From NCBI GenBank assembly GCA_964477065.1, contig CAYZCU010000022.1, positions 1-16,127 of the forward strand: a stretch of 16,127 nucleotides of DNA. Reading direction: 5' to 3'. The position numbers and the translations under genes were made by a program. Position 1 is the stretch's first letter; the number at the start of each line of letters is the position of its first letter. The notes under the pieces were generated by a model. That model searched no databases. It was not told the origin of the DNA and worked only from the letters and a program-made list of their open reading frames with translations. Below, one piece after another: positions 1 through 6,888 of this stretch. This stretch comes from 2-02-FULL-43-11-A sp964477065 (GTDB taxonomy: Bacteria; Patescibacteriota; Microgenomatia; UBA1406; HO2-37-13b).

Positions 1-87
1 TGTTGTTGTAACAGCTTGTGCTAACAGATTGACGCCACGAGCAAGTGCTTGTCGAGCATCATCTCCAAATTTAAGTTGTTTTGCCAT
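1..87 (-). CDS. groEL: GroEL chaperonin, N-terminal 29 residues (runs off left edge)
   Basis: Reading the minus strand from the ATG at 87-85 gives MAKQLKFGDDARQALARGVN followed by LLAQAVTTT, the classic GroEL/Hsp60 N terminus (AK-x-I/L-x-F-x-x-DAR...L..GV..LA.AV..T). GroEL forms the 14-mer folding chamber in the cytosol and works with GroES, whose gene lies just upstream with a 21-nt gap, so this is a groES-groEL operon. No Shine-Dalgarno site precedes the ATG. A weak -10-like TATACC (minus strand, 93-98) sits 5 nt before the start, so a secondary leaderless promoter is possible. Only the first 29 codons are in the window; the rest lies beyond base 1. Confidence 0.95.
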   Translation of the reverse strand, partial: MAKQLKFGDDARQALARGVNLLAQAVTTT

Positions 88-108
88 AAAGAGGTATAAA
101 ACGAATAA

Positions 109-426
109 TTATTTTGTAACGATTGCTAATATATCTTTCTGCTCAAGAATCATCCATTCTTCAGCTTCAACTTTCACTTCATTTCCGCCCCATTTTTTGT
201 ATAGAACTTTGTCTCCAACCTTGACGACCATGTCAGAGCCACATTTTTCATGTGCACCGCACACGCAGTCACTTGCAGAGCCTGTTCCGACAGCCATAAC
301 TTCTCCCATTTGAGGTTTTTCTTTCGATGAATCAGGCAGAATAATTCCTGAAGCTGTTTTTTTCTCTGCTTCAAGAGGTTTGATGAGCACGTTATCAAAT
401 AACGGCTTGATGGACATTTTTGCCAT
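109..426 (-). CDS. groES: GroES co-chaperonin (Hsp10) with a Cys/His-bearing roof loop
   Basis: This 105-residue protein is the co-chaperonin that caps GroEL. It has the family N terminus (IKPLFDNVLIKP, about 6-17), the mobile-loop region with SGIILP (26-31), the GEVMAVGTG strand, a VKVGDKVLYKKWGG core and the conserved C-terminal DILAIV. Length is usual (about 95-105 aa). The odd part is residues 54-62, CVCGAHEKC, inserted where the roof beta-hairpin lies in E. coli GroES. It places C54, C56, H59 and C62 close together, which could bind a metal; that is inference. ATG 426 is taken as start, but Met4 (417) is equally possible, since neither has a Shine-Dalgarno site. Transcription likely starts near 486 from the promoter at 493-521, giving a leader of about 60 nt that includes a small hairpin. 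Confidence 0.95.
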   Translation of the reverse strand: MAKMSIKPLFDNVLIKPLEAEKKTASGIILPDSSKEKPQMGEVMAVGTGSASDCVCGAHEKCGSDMVVKVGDKVLYKKWGGNEVKVEAEEWMILEQKDILAIVTK

Positions 427-459
427 TGTGTTTATGTATAAATGAATAATGAATAATGC

Positions 460-483
460 GCCTTGTTTAGCAAGGCTTTTTTT
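460..483 (+). terminator. Hairpin with T run (terminator-like on plus, leader hairpin of groES on minus)
   Basis: GCCTTG (460-465) pairs with CAAGGC (471-476) around a 5-nt loop and is followed on the plus strand by seven Ts (477-483). As a plus-strand terminator it would stop transcription antisense to groES before it reached the Lon-like gene. On the minus strand the same hairpin lies in the groES 5' leader, about 34 nt before the start codon. Which role applies cannot be told from sequence. Confidence 0.4.
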
Positions 484-521
484 GCTCTAATATATATAGC
501 AGAGCAAGCTGCTGTTGTCAA
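482..521 (-). promoter_or_regulatory. groESL promoter with inverted repeat over the -10
   Basis: On the minus strand there is a consensus -35 TTGACA (521-516), a 17-bp spacer and -10 TATATA (498-493). The inverted repeat TTGCTCT (482-488) / AGAGCAA (501-507), with a 12-bp centre, brackets the -10 and the start point. It has the position and rough look of a heat-shock repressor operator, but it does not match the HrcA/CIRCE consensus (TTAGCACTC-N9-GAGTGCTAA), so the repressor is unknown. Confidence 0.75.
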
Positions 522-586
522 TAGCGTCATGAGTCTGCTAATTCAGCATATTTTCGCCATAGACTGTCAGAACGATCTAAATAACC

Positions 587-1684
587 ATGAACGATCAACA
601 AAACTATACGCCAATATCAACCGCATCATCAACTGACCGGTATGAGCATATCACACTTGAGATCCAAAAGCTTGAGAAGATGCTCCATGATGCTCCGATC
701 CCTCATGAATTATGGGATAGGGCTAACATGCAATTGCAGAGAATTAACCTCGGTCTGAGGTATGGTGGCAATGCATCACAGCTTGACATGCTTGCGAAAT
801 ATGTTGAGTGGATTACATCGTTACCTTGGACGAAGGAAACGACTGATACGCTTGACCTGACACAAGCGAAAAAAATCATGGATGAGCATCACTTCGGGCT
901 TGAAGACATAAAAAAGCGCATTCTTGAATATGTTTCAGTTCTGACGCTCCAGAAAAAAACAATGCCCAATATGCCAGCACACTCGCCAGTGTTGTTTTTT
1001 GTAGGTTTGGCAGGAACAGGTAAAACAACCATTGCACAGTCCATTGCAGATACGCTTGGGAGAGCGTGTGTCCGTATTCCCTTTGGTGGATTGTCGTCAG
1101 TACTGGATCTGCGTGGGATGTCTCGTGTCCAGCCTGAAGCTGAACCCGGAGCGATTATTAAATCGCTGAGGCAGGTTGGTAGTCGCAATCCGGTCATCTT
1201 GCTTGATGAGTTGGATCGTGTCGATGAATCAGCTCGCGGTGCAATCATGGGAGTGCTTTTGGAACTTCTTGATCCCAAGCAAAATGCTACGTTTGTCGAC
1301 CACTATATCGATTTCCCGTTTGATCTATCCGACGCACTGTTTATTGCTACTGCAAATAACACCCAGACTATTTCTACAGCTGTGTTAGATCGACTTGAGG
1401 TTATCCAAATGCCTTCATATACGGATGATCAAAAAGTTCATATTGCAAAGGACTACATCTTGCCTCGATTGCTCAAGGAAACAGGCCTCGCACCAACTGC
1501 AGTTTCAATTTCAGATGGCGTATGGAATCAGATAGCTCGTGCCTCAGGGTTTGATCCAGGCATCAGAAGTGTTGAGCGTAAAGTTGAATCGATGGTGCGC
1601 ACTGTTGCATATAAAACGGTTCAGGGTGTTGCACAGAGCTTTTCTGTAAATGAGGCCAATATGAATGAATTTATAGGCCAATAA
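587..1684 (+). CDS. Stand-alone Lon-type AAA+ ATPase lacking the protease domain
   Basis: This 365-residue protein matches the middle of bacterial Lon. Residues 20-120 carry the helical linker before the ATPase (YVEWITSLPW at 72-81, HHFGLEDIKKRILEYVSVL around 101-119). The AAA+ module follows: Walker A GLAGTGKTT (140-148), FGG and RGMSR pore/strand region (166-180), Walker B VILLDELD (203-210), LLDPKQNATFVDHY, sensor-1 ATANN (254-258), arginine finger in LDRLEVI (R269), and sensor-2 GIRSVER (R327). It stops where the ATPase lid ends. Full Lon is about 780-800 aa; the N-terminal substrate-binding domain and the Ser-Lys protease domain are both missing, and no protease fragment follows in any frame. 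It is therefore probably an unfoldase or remodelling ATPase rather than a protease (inference). It is divergent from groES across a 160-bp control region. No Shine-Dalgarno site is visible; a weak -10-like TCTAAA lies 5 nt before the ATG. Confidence 0.9.
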   Translation: MNDQQNYTPISTASSTDRYEHITLEIQKLEKMLHDAPIPHELWDRANMQLQRINLGLRYGGNASQLDMLAKYVEWITSLPWTKETTDTLDLTQAKKIMDEHHFGLEDIKKRILEYVSVLTLQKKTMPNMPAHSPVLFFVGLAGTGKTTIAQSIADTLGRACVRIPFGGLSSVLDLRGMSRVQPEAEPGAIIKSLRQVGSRNPVILLDELDRVDESARGAIMGVLLELLDPKQNATFVDHYIDFPFDLSDALFIATANNTQTISTAVLDRLEVIQMPSYTDDQKVHIAKDYILPRLLKETGLAPTAVSISDGVWNQIARASGFDPGIRSVERKVESMVRTVAYKTVQGVAQSFSVNEANMNEFIGQ

Positions 1685-1699
1685 TGATATTTATAGGTC

Positions 1700-1728
1700 T
1701 TGAAATTGAGCAAAAGTCATCGTATAGT
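1700..1728 (+). promoter_or_regulatory. Promoter placed for leaderless transcription of the 1734 gene
   Basis: TTGAAA (1700-1705), a 17-bp spacer and TATAGT (1723-1728) are followed by only 5 nt before the ATG at 1734. The start point should fall on or next to the start codon. Confidence 0.7.
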
Positions 1729-1733
1729 GGGGG

Positions 1734-1931
1734 ATGGATAGAGAAATAAATAGGAAAAATCCTCATAAAAGGACAGTTGGTCGTAAAGACCCACTTCCAG
1801 AGGATCGTGTCAAACCATGTCCTCGCGATGATCTTGCACTAGCTGATGCGGCAGAAGCAACCATTAACCAAAAAAAATTTGGGCTCCCTCGTGGACTTAC
1901 TTTGCATGAAATCTTTCTGAGACTTCGCTAA
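1734..1931 (+). CDS. Small charged protein of unknown function (65 aa)
   Basis: I do not recognise this protein. It is basic and polar at the N terminus (DREINRKNPHKRTVGRKDP), has one cysteine, and ends in a short amphipathic stretch (LPRGLTLHEIFLRLR). No membrane segment or signal peptide is seen. The case for a real gene is the near-consensus promoter ending 5 nt before its ATG and a stop (TAA) that abuts the dcd stop on the other strand with no gap. The run of five Gs just before the ATG is too close to act as a ribosome site. Confidence 0.6.
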   Translation: MDREINRKNPHKRTVGRKDPLPEDRVKPCPRDDLALADAAEATINQKKFGLPRGLTLHEIFLRLR

Positions 1932-2497
1932 CTACTCCTTTGTGAAGTTACGCCACATCTGACTTGCGCGTGGTTTCATATCCCCGATATATTTACTGCC
2001 GATTTCTTTTGAATATGGCTTGTGCGATGGTGATGATAATTTTTCAAACGCCATCTGAGCAATAGGCATCTTGTAGTACAGGAGCACTGGCATATTTGCT
2101 GTATTATGGAGCTCAAGAGTCATCTTCAGGCTATTCCCCGGATCAAGAAAACCTGCCGTCACGTGGATGAGCACACCCAGACGTCCCACAGAGCTTTTTC
2201 CTTCAAGTCGACCGATGTATTCTGCTGATACACCTGTTTCTTCATAAATCATGCCCAGTGCAAATTCACCCGGATGAAGGACGAATGGCTTATCTTCAGA
2301 GATTTCAATTTCACGCATCAGTGGATCCGTCGGTTGTTTCGGATCTATGACGGCATGCTGAGTGCTATCAAACACGAGAAAGTGTTTGTCCAAGTGAAGA
2401 TCAATGGATGCTGGTTGCACATATTTTTTGTCAAATGGCTTGATGGAGATATCACCATTTTTCAAAGCCTTACAATATCTGTATCCGATAGCGTCAT
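1932..2497 (-). CDS. dcd: dCTP deaminase, with an apparent 1-nt frameshift near the N terminus
   Basis: Dcd deaminates dCTP to dUTP in pyrimidine nucleotide synthesis. The protein shows QPASIDLHLDKHFLVF, LHPGEFALG, the nucleotide-site segment EGKSSVGRLGVLIHVTAG, and LELHN, which holds the catalytic Glu of the family. The open frame now starts only at a TTG (2465) and lacks the usual first helix. Upstream in another frame an ATG at 2497 encodes MTLSDTDIVR, a typical Dcd N terminus, and then hits TGA. Adding one base near 2466-2472 would join the two into MTLSDTDIV(R/K)ALKNGDISIKPF and restore about 188 aa, the normal family length. The ATG at 2497 lies 3 nt after the stop of the upstream membrane-protein gene, as expected in an operon. 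Either an assembly error or a real recent mutation could explain this; I favour an error because the rest of the frame is intact. Confidence 0.88.
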
Positions 2498-2500
2498 GTA

Positions 2501-2722
2501 TTAAAGCTTTTCAATTTCCTTCAAATCTCTATCTGGGAGGTACAATACGACAAGTCCCAAAAAGATACCCCCAAGTGCTGACCAAATATGTGTCCCAAAG
2601 AGGACTTCGTCAAATGCATCAAGGACATACCACATGCCTCGCCAGATCATGACAAGTCCAAGCACAGACGTCAAGTTGACAGCGAGTGATCCAATTGTTA
2701 TTTTTTTGCGAAAAATATTCAT
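2501..2722 (-). CDS. Small two-helix membrane protein (73 aa), first gene of the dcd operon
   Basis: I cannot name this family. The protein has a short basic N terminus (MNIFRKK) and two hydrophobic segments, about 9-35 (ITIGSLAVNLTSVLGLVMIWRG then MWYVLDAFDEVLF) and 45-62 (IWSALGGIFLGLVVLYL). The tail DRDLKEIEKL is polar and probably cytosolic. The WRGMWYVLDAFDE stretch is distinctive. It has its own promoter, with a -10 six bases before the ATG, and is followed by dcd at 3 nt, so the two are cotranscribed; nothing in the sequence shows a functional link. Confidence 0.75.
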   Translation of the reverse strand: MNIFRKKITIGSLAVNLTSVLGLVMIWRGMWYVLDAFDEVLFGTHIWSALGGIFLGLVVLYLPDRDLKEIEKL

Positions 2723-2752
2723 TGACTCAGTGTATCAAATTCTTGTTATAGT
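2722..2752 (+). promoter_or_regulatory. Promoter of the 2759 gene (leaderless spacing), overlapping a divergent promoter
   Basis: TTGACT (2722-2727), a long 19-bp spacer and TATAGT (2747-2752) precede the ATG at 2759 by 6 nt. The -35 overlaps the start codon of the minus-strand gene, so the two promoters share about 30 bp and should compete. Confidence 0.55.
2729..2734 (-). promoter_or_regulatory. -10 element for the membrane protein/dcd operon (leaderless spacing)
   Basis: TACACT on the minus strand ends 6 nt before the ATG at 2722. A weak -35 (TTTAAC) lies 16 bp upstream. The element is interleaved with the promoter of the divergent gene at 2759. Confidence 0.55.
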
Positions 2753-2758
2753 TAAAGT

Positions 2759-3718
2759 ATGAAATTGAAGAAAAAAGGACTTAACAAAAAGATTTTTATA
2801 ATTATAGTTCTAATACTTGTAAGTGCCGGGTATGCGGGGAAAAGACTGTATCAAACATATCGCGACAATGCTCTGTTACAAGCAGAAATGAAAAGCACGT
2901 ATGACTATGATGCTATGGTGGAAAGATATCAAGGATATCCGGATAGTGTGCTCGTGACAACAGATCAGCCACGCGTTGCCTTTAACGAAGCATATCATTC
3001 ACCTGATGGGTATTATTACATTTCACCTGTTTTTCAACATGATAAATCAGAGCTGAAAAAACCCACGCCAACAAAATCATCGGATATTGCATGGTACCGA
3101 TACGGATTTACATCAGATCAGCAAAAAGTTTACTTTTCATTTGATTTTCCAGAGCATGGTATCTATTGTGAAGGATGTTTCGATGGCTGGCCTTACAACA
3201 ATAGCGCTTCCAATGTAACAGGTCATTGGATAACGGGAGGGCACTATAAAGATCGAGTATTTAAACGTGATCTACCACGATTATGGAGTTTGACGGCTGG
3301 GATTGTGATACGGGATCCAAGGTTATATTTTGTATCACCAGAGCCAGCATATCCTATGGAAATGAATGAATCAATTGATGCTACGGTGACGACGTTACTC
3401 AGGACGAAAATCGGGCAGGAGGTTGAAATAGATGATCGCTACGGTGAGACAAAAGTACAGGTGAAGCGACTTGATGATCTGAAATGCGGAAAATATTCAT
3501 GTCTCTATTTCAAGACGATAGGTGGTGAAGGGACAGAATATGCACTACTTGATAAGAAATCATATGTGGTCATGTTTACCTATGAGCACACTGGTCCTGT
3601 ATTTGATCTTTTTCCACGGATAGTAGGTTCATATAGTGAAGGGATAGACAAGTCAATCACTCATGGCAGATTTCCTCGAGTTACATCGTTAGATGGCTAT
3701 GAAGTTATCCCAGAGTAA
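2759..3718 (+). CDS. Membrane-anchored exported protein of unknown function (319 aa)
   Basis: I do not recognise this protein. The N terminus is strongly basic (MKLKKKGLNKK), followed by one hydrophobic segment (about 12-26, IFIIIVLILVSAGYA), so it is probably an N-in signal-anchored protein with a 290-residue external domain. That domain is rich in Tyr, Asp and Phe with many beta-prone stretches (YYYISPVF, KVYFSFDF, RLYFVSPEP). It has two close cysteine pairs, YCEGC and KCGKYSC, which suit disulfides or metal. The ATG lies 6 nt after a TATAGT -10, so the message is probably leaderless. The 3' end overlaps the next gene by 26 nt, so the two are cotranscribed and may act together at the cell surface (inference). 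Confidence 0.75.
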   Translation: MKLKKKGLNKKIFIIIVLILVSAGYAGKRLYQTYRDNALLQAEMKSTYDYDAMVERYQGYPDSVLVTTDQPRVAFNEAYHSPDGYYYISPVFQHDKSELKKPTPTKSSDIAWYRYGFTSDQQKVYFSFDFPEHGIYCEGCFDGWPYNNSASNVTGHWITGGHYKDRVFKRDLPRLWSLTAGIVIRDPRLYFVSPEPAYPMEMNESIDATVTTLLRTKIGQEVEIDDRYGETKVQVKRLDDLKCGKYSCLYFKTIGGEGTEYALLDKKSYVVMFTYEHTGPVFDLFPRIVGSYSEGIDKSITHGRFPRVTSLDGYEVIPE

Positions 3719-5486
3719 CCACACACTGTGGGTGAGCGCGGTTCTCAGTATCATCCTGTATGGTACGTCAATGTCGCTTGTTCATTGGGACAGCGCCTTT
3801 ACGTATCGATGGGTAGCATTTTGGTTGCATACCTGTGCTGTTGGGGTAGTCGTCGGTGCATATCTGATGCATGTTCTACGACAGTACTCTATTAAGAAAT
3901 TGTTTGCTCCAGCTGAGCTTGTGCCATTTGTCGTCATCGTACTTGTGACTGAAGTTGCTAATTTTTTGTACCTATCAAGCTATCAATTTGTCAGTATTTC
4001 AGATGAGTTGCGCGATGGTGGGTTGTTCGCACTTAAAATTGCCAATGGAAGTATCAAAAATATCTTTGGCTATGGAAGCTATGAGGCCCACGGATTGACC
4101 ATTCCTATTTTTACGCGATTCTTTTACGCCATTTTTGGAAGTAGTGTACTGACCTATCGTGTTGCTTCTGCCATTTTAGCATCAGTTGCTGTACTACTCG
4201 TGTATATCCTTGTTCGCAAGGTTTTGAATAAATCAACAGCTTTTTGGACCTGTTTTGTGCTTGCTACCATGCCTCTGCATATGTTTTTTGCTCATTCCCA
4301 AGCTGTTATTGGATTTAATCTGTTTCTTGTCCCTGTTATGTTACTTGGGTACTATGCGTTGCTGAAAAAACATGGGTATCAAGAGTACATAGTCTTAGGA
4401 AGTTTGATCGGCTTTTCAGCTGGATTTCATGCGTCAATTCGAGCTTTTGGATGTTTCGTGCTTGCACTAGTTGTTATTGAAGATGTTTATCAAGTGTTTA
4501 AAAAATGGCCTCTCGATAGAAAAAATATCCTCAATTGGCTTGCCAAAATGTCGCTTATTGTGATTTTTGCCTTTGTAGGCTTTGGTCCACGATTATTTTT
4601 TACTGATGCGACGAAATTTTTCCATACGCGACGCTTACCTGTTGAGTACACAATAGATGATCGTCGAGATATCACTCCAGCACGTCTTATAGATGTGAGA
4701 GATAAGTACATCAAATCTCTCATGGTGTATATCTATGAACCAACCGTCTTTTTCTATCCAGTCCAGAAGCCGATGTTCCCGCCATTCTTAGCAATCTTTT
4801 TTGTGCTTGGTGTCGGATATTCATTTTTTGTCTTGAAAAATCAGTTTGTCCATCGACTCTTAGTCATTGCTGTTGGACTACCATTTTTCATCAGTGCAAT
4901 AACANNNNNNNNNNCAGATGTTATTAATGCAGATCATCGGGTGTCGACGTTACTTGCTGTCGGGTCAATTTTTGTAGGAATTGGGATTGTCTTTAGTCTC
5001 AATGCCATTCGTAATGTTGTTTGGAAATATGTTCTGGGGATAAGTATTGCTGTGTTTCTCCTCTGGCAAGGCGCGATGTACTATATTGACCAGCCTGCAA
5101 ATAAACGTATTGACCTCAAAAACTATGTGCATATGCATGCGCTGATGAAGATGCAGGAGTTGACCCACGCGCCAGCTGGCATTTTTTCAAAGTCTGGTGA
5201 TACATCACACGCGAAATACTGTTTGCGTAGTTCAACAACAAACTATGAGAATTATACTATGGATTGGGGGCATGACGAGCAAGTTAAATATTTTTTACCT
5301 GGGACACAGGTGAAATATGTGGGTGATAGTTCAGTCGGTGATAACGAGATATACATAGATAAGGGGACGTGTCTGTCAGGATATGGCACGAAGAAATATA
5401 AACTCAAAGTAATCGACTGCACAGCTCCACATTCGTATGTATGTCCGATCAACTATCGAGGTGAGATGAGAATGTACTTTGAGTAG
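3693..5486 (+). CDS. Polytopic membrane protein, probable GT-C-type glycosyltransferase
   Basis: The product is about 597 aa with roughly ten or more hydrophobic segments through residue 450, then a soluble C-terminal domain. After the first helices comes a loop with SISDELRDGG (about 101-110). This fits the acidic motif that GT-C enzymes (ArnT/PMT/GT39-83 type) carry in the first external loop, where they use polyprenyl-phosphate sugars. IFTRFFYAIFGSSVLTYRVASAILAS resembles the family's second conserved block. The C-terminal part (about 480-597) has several cysteines (YCLRSS, GTCLSG, VIDCTAPHSYVCP) that probably form disulfides outside the cell. The start at 3693 lies inside the previous gene; Met3 (3699) is an alternative. 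Ten Ns at 4905-4914 interrupt the gene, though hydrophobic sequence continues in frame on both sides. The substrate is not predictable. Confidence 0.75.
   Translation: MAMKLSQSNHTLWVSAVLSIILYGTSMSLVHWDSAFTYRWVAFWLHTCAVGVVVGAYLMHVLRQYSIKKLFAPAELVPFVVIVLVTEVANFLYLSSYQFVSISDELRDGGLFALKIANGSIKNIFGYGSYEAHGLTIPIFTRFFYAIFGSSVLTYRVASAILASVAVLLVYILVRKVLNKSTAFWTCFVLATMPLHMFFAHSQAVIGFNLFLVPVMLLGYYALLKKHGYQEYIVLGSLIGFSAGFHASIRAFGCFVLALVVIEDVYQVFKKWPLDRKNILNWLAKMSLIVIFAFVGFGPRLFFTDATKFFHTRRLPVEYTIDDRRDITPARLIDVRDKYIKSLMVYIYEPTVFFYPVQKPMFPPFLAIFFVLGVGYSFFVLKNQFVHRLLVIAVGLPFFISAITXXXXDVINADHRVSTLLAVGSIFVGIGIVFSLNAIRNVVWKYVLGISIAVFLLWQGAMYYIDQPANKRIDLKNYVHMHALMKMQELTHAPAGIFSKSGDTSHAKYCLRSSTTNYENYTMDWGHDEQVKYFLPGTQVKYVGDSSVGDNEIYIDKGTCLSGYGTKKYKLKVIDCTAPHSYVCPINYRGEMRMYFE
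4905..4914. other. Assembly gap (10 Ns)
   Basis: Ten unknown bases lie inside the GT-C-like gene. The frame happens to stay open across them, but ten Ns may be a placeholder, so the true gap length is unknown. Confidence 0.98.
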
Positions 5487-5751
5487 AGAGTGATGGTTAG
5501 CCAGGTTTATAGATGTAGGATTGATCCCGTAGGTACATAATCTGCTCGGGGTGAGCTGAATCTGCCTACTTGTAACAAGCCTGATGAAGCTACTTTTGAG
5601 TTCGCCTACGGCTGTCAGGTCAGGTCGTTTGCCTCTTGCTTCCAGTTGTCGTGCTGACGGCAATTCAGTGTTTCATCACTTGCTGCTGAAAGCGTTTTAA
5701 ATTGGTATTTTGTACCTTGTTTGAAAAGGCATTTTTTTGTAAACTCCAAAA
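5487..5751. other. Intergenic segment of higher GC with hairpins; no gene I can support
   Basis: These 265 bp are more GC-rich than the genes on either side. GCTGTCAG (5611-5618) can pair with CTGACGGC (5654-5661, one G-U) around a 35-nt loop. CTTGT-A-ACAAG (around 5570-5580) is a near-perfect palindrome. On the minus strand a frame runs from a TTG at 5663 into the 3' end of the GT-C-like gene; its first 55 codons lie in this segment and read like protein (RQLEARGKRPDLTAVGELK), but the rest is merely antisense to the upstream gene. It could be a decayed gene end, a structured RNA or a repeat. The right end holds the promoter of the 5752 gene. Confidence 0.4.
5717..5745 (+). promoter_or_regulatory. 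Promoter of the transglycosylase gene (leaderless spacing)
   Basis: TTGTTT (5717-5722), a 17-bp spacer and TAAACT (5740-5745) end 6 nt before the ATG at 5752. The sequence between holds no Shine-Dalgarno site. Confidence 0.55.
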
Positions 5752-6888
5752 ATGGAATCAATATATTCTGACTATACAGAAAGAGTCATTAAAAAGTCAG
5801 AAAAGCTTGATTTCTCAGTCAAAAATAAAGGAGCCTACTTAATTCAAGTTCTGGCTAAAACTAAGAACGAGAAACAAATGGGTGGGACTGACGACGAAGA
5901 CTTAAGAATTGAGATCAATAAGAGAAAATTTCCACAACTAACCAATAATGAGAGGTATTTTGATAGTCCAGCAGCTTTTTCTGGAGGGGCTTCAAAAGGC
6001 TTATCCAAAACGATTTGCTTTCTCCTTTGGCTCGATTCTGGAGAACACCATTTATTCTTGATCCCCGATATATCTGCGAACTTTATCGGAGTTGAAATTT
6101 TCCAAGTGTCTCGAGAGTCAAACCTAAGTGAATGTAGTTTACCTTTGAGAATCACAGCTGAAGATGGTGACAGGCGGGATTGGATTACCTTCGTCTTGGT
6201 AGATGCCAGTTTAGCTTCTTTCAAAACTGAACTAATTCTTACACGAAGGTTCCTTGATAGCGACGATGTCAAAATTGTGATTGATGGCTCTATAAAACGA
6301 GGTAATCAAAATAGCCGGCAAAAACTTTGGTATTTTATTTCTTCTCTTTTAAAAGGTGAGAAACAAAGTGCGAAATTCGATACTAACCTTTCATCTGGGA
6401 TGCATTATCTTGAATTTTGGGCAGACCGTATGCCGGAGTTAGAAAGAATTACTTTCGAGAATCTATCCTTTAGACCACCCACGAAAATTCAAGAGAAAAT
6501 TGAATATAAATCTCAACAATTTAGTTTTGATCCGAGAATAATGATTAGAATAGTGAAACGAGAATCTCAGTTTGATCCAGAAGCAACATCTGGAGCAGGT
6601 GCCAAAGGTCTTTTTCAACTTACAAGTATTACCACTATTCAGATAAGAGAGTTAGGATATGACATTACTGACCCTTTTGATATTGATCAAAACATTGAAG
6701 GAGGATTTGTTTATTTCAAATGGCTTTATGAACGATATGATGGGCAAATTGATCAGTTAAAGAAAACGTTGGCGGCATGGAACTGGGGATTAGGTCATGT
6801 CCCCGTAAAAGAACCTCTAGATTTTAATAATCTGCCTGGAGAAACCCAAAAGTTTATAAATGATGTCACAGGAGATCATGATTTCTAG
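5752..6888 (+). CDS. Lytic-transglycosylase (SLT) domain protein with duplicated beta-rich N-terminal domains
   Basis: The last 120 of 378 residues are a goose-type/SLT lysozyme fold. FDPRIMIRIVKRESQFDPEA carries the catalytic Glu (E271), GAKGLFQLT (283-291) matches the family GxxGLMQ motif, and NIEGG (314-318) and AAWNWG (341-346, usually A.YN.G) complete it. Such domains cleave the MurNAc-GlcNAc bond of peptidoglycan. The first 240 residues look like two copies of one beta-rich domain about 120 residues apart: DLRIEIN...SGEHHLFLIPD (50-106) and DVKIVID...SGMHYLEFWAD (172-225). These could be binding domains. There is no signal peptide or membrane helix, unusual for a cell-wall enzyme, so export must be non-classical or the target lies elsewhere. 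Arginine codons are mostly AGA/CGA, unlike the CGT/CGC-rich Lon-like and repair genes, suggesting transfer. It overlaps the next gene slightly. Confidence 0.85.
   Translation: MESIYSDYTERVIKKSEKLDFSVKNKGAYLIQVLAKTKNEKQMGGTDDEDLRIEINKRKFPQLTNNERYFDSPAAFSGGASKGLSKTICFLLWLDSGEHHLFLIPDISANFIGVEIFQVSRESNLSECSLPLRITAEDGDRRDWITFVLVDASLASFKTELILTRRFLDSDDVKIVIDGSIKRGNQNSRQKLWYFISSLLKGEKQSAKFDTNLSSGMHYLEFWADRMPELERITFENLSFRPPTKIQEKIEYKSQQFSFDPRIMIRIVKRESQFDPEATSGAGAKGLFQLTSITTIQIRELGYDITDPFDIDQNIEGGFVYFKWLYERYDGQIDQLKKTLAAWNWGLGHVPVKEPLDFNNLPGETQKFINDVTGDHDF

Noticed and set aside
482..507. CIRCE element for HrcA
   Set aside because: Arms and spacer do not match TTAGCACTC-N9-GAGTGCTAA; reported only as an unknown palindrome.
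5611..5661. SRP RNA-like motif (GGTCAGGTC)
   Set aside because: The conserved GGAAGGAAGCAGC loop does not follow and the fold does not fit.
5376..5663. Minus-strand frame of 95 codons after the GT-C-like gene
   Set aside because: It has only a TTG start, no promoter, and its second half is antisense to a well-supported gene. The first half is kept as a question under the spacer.
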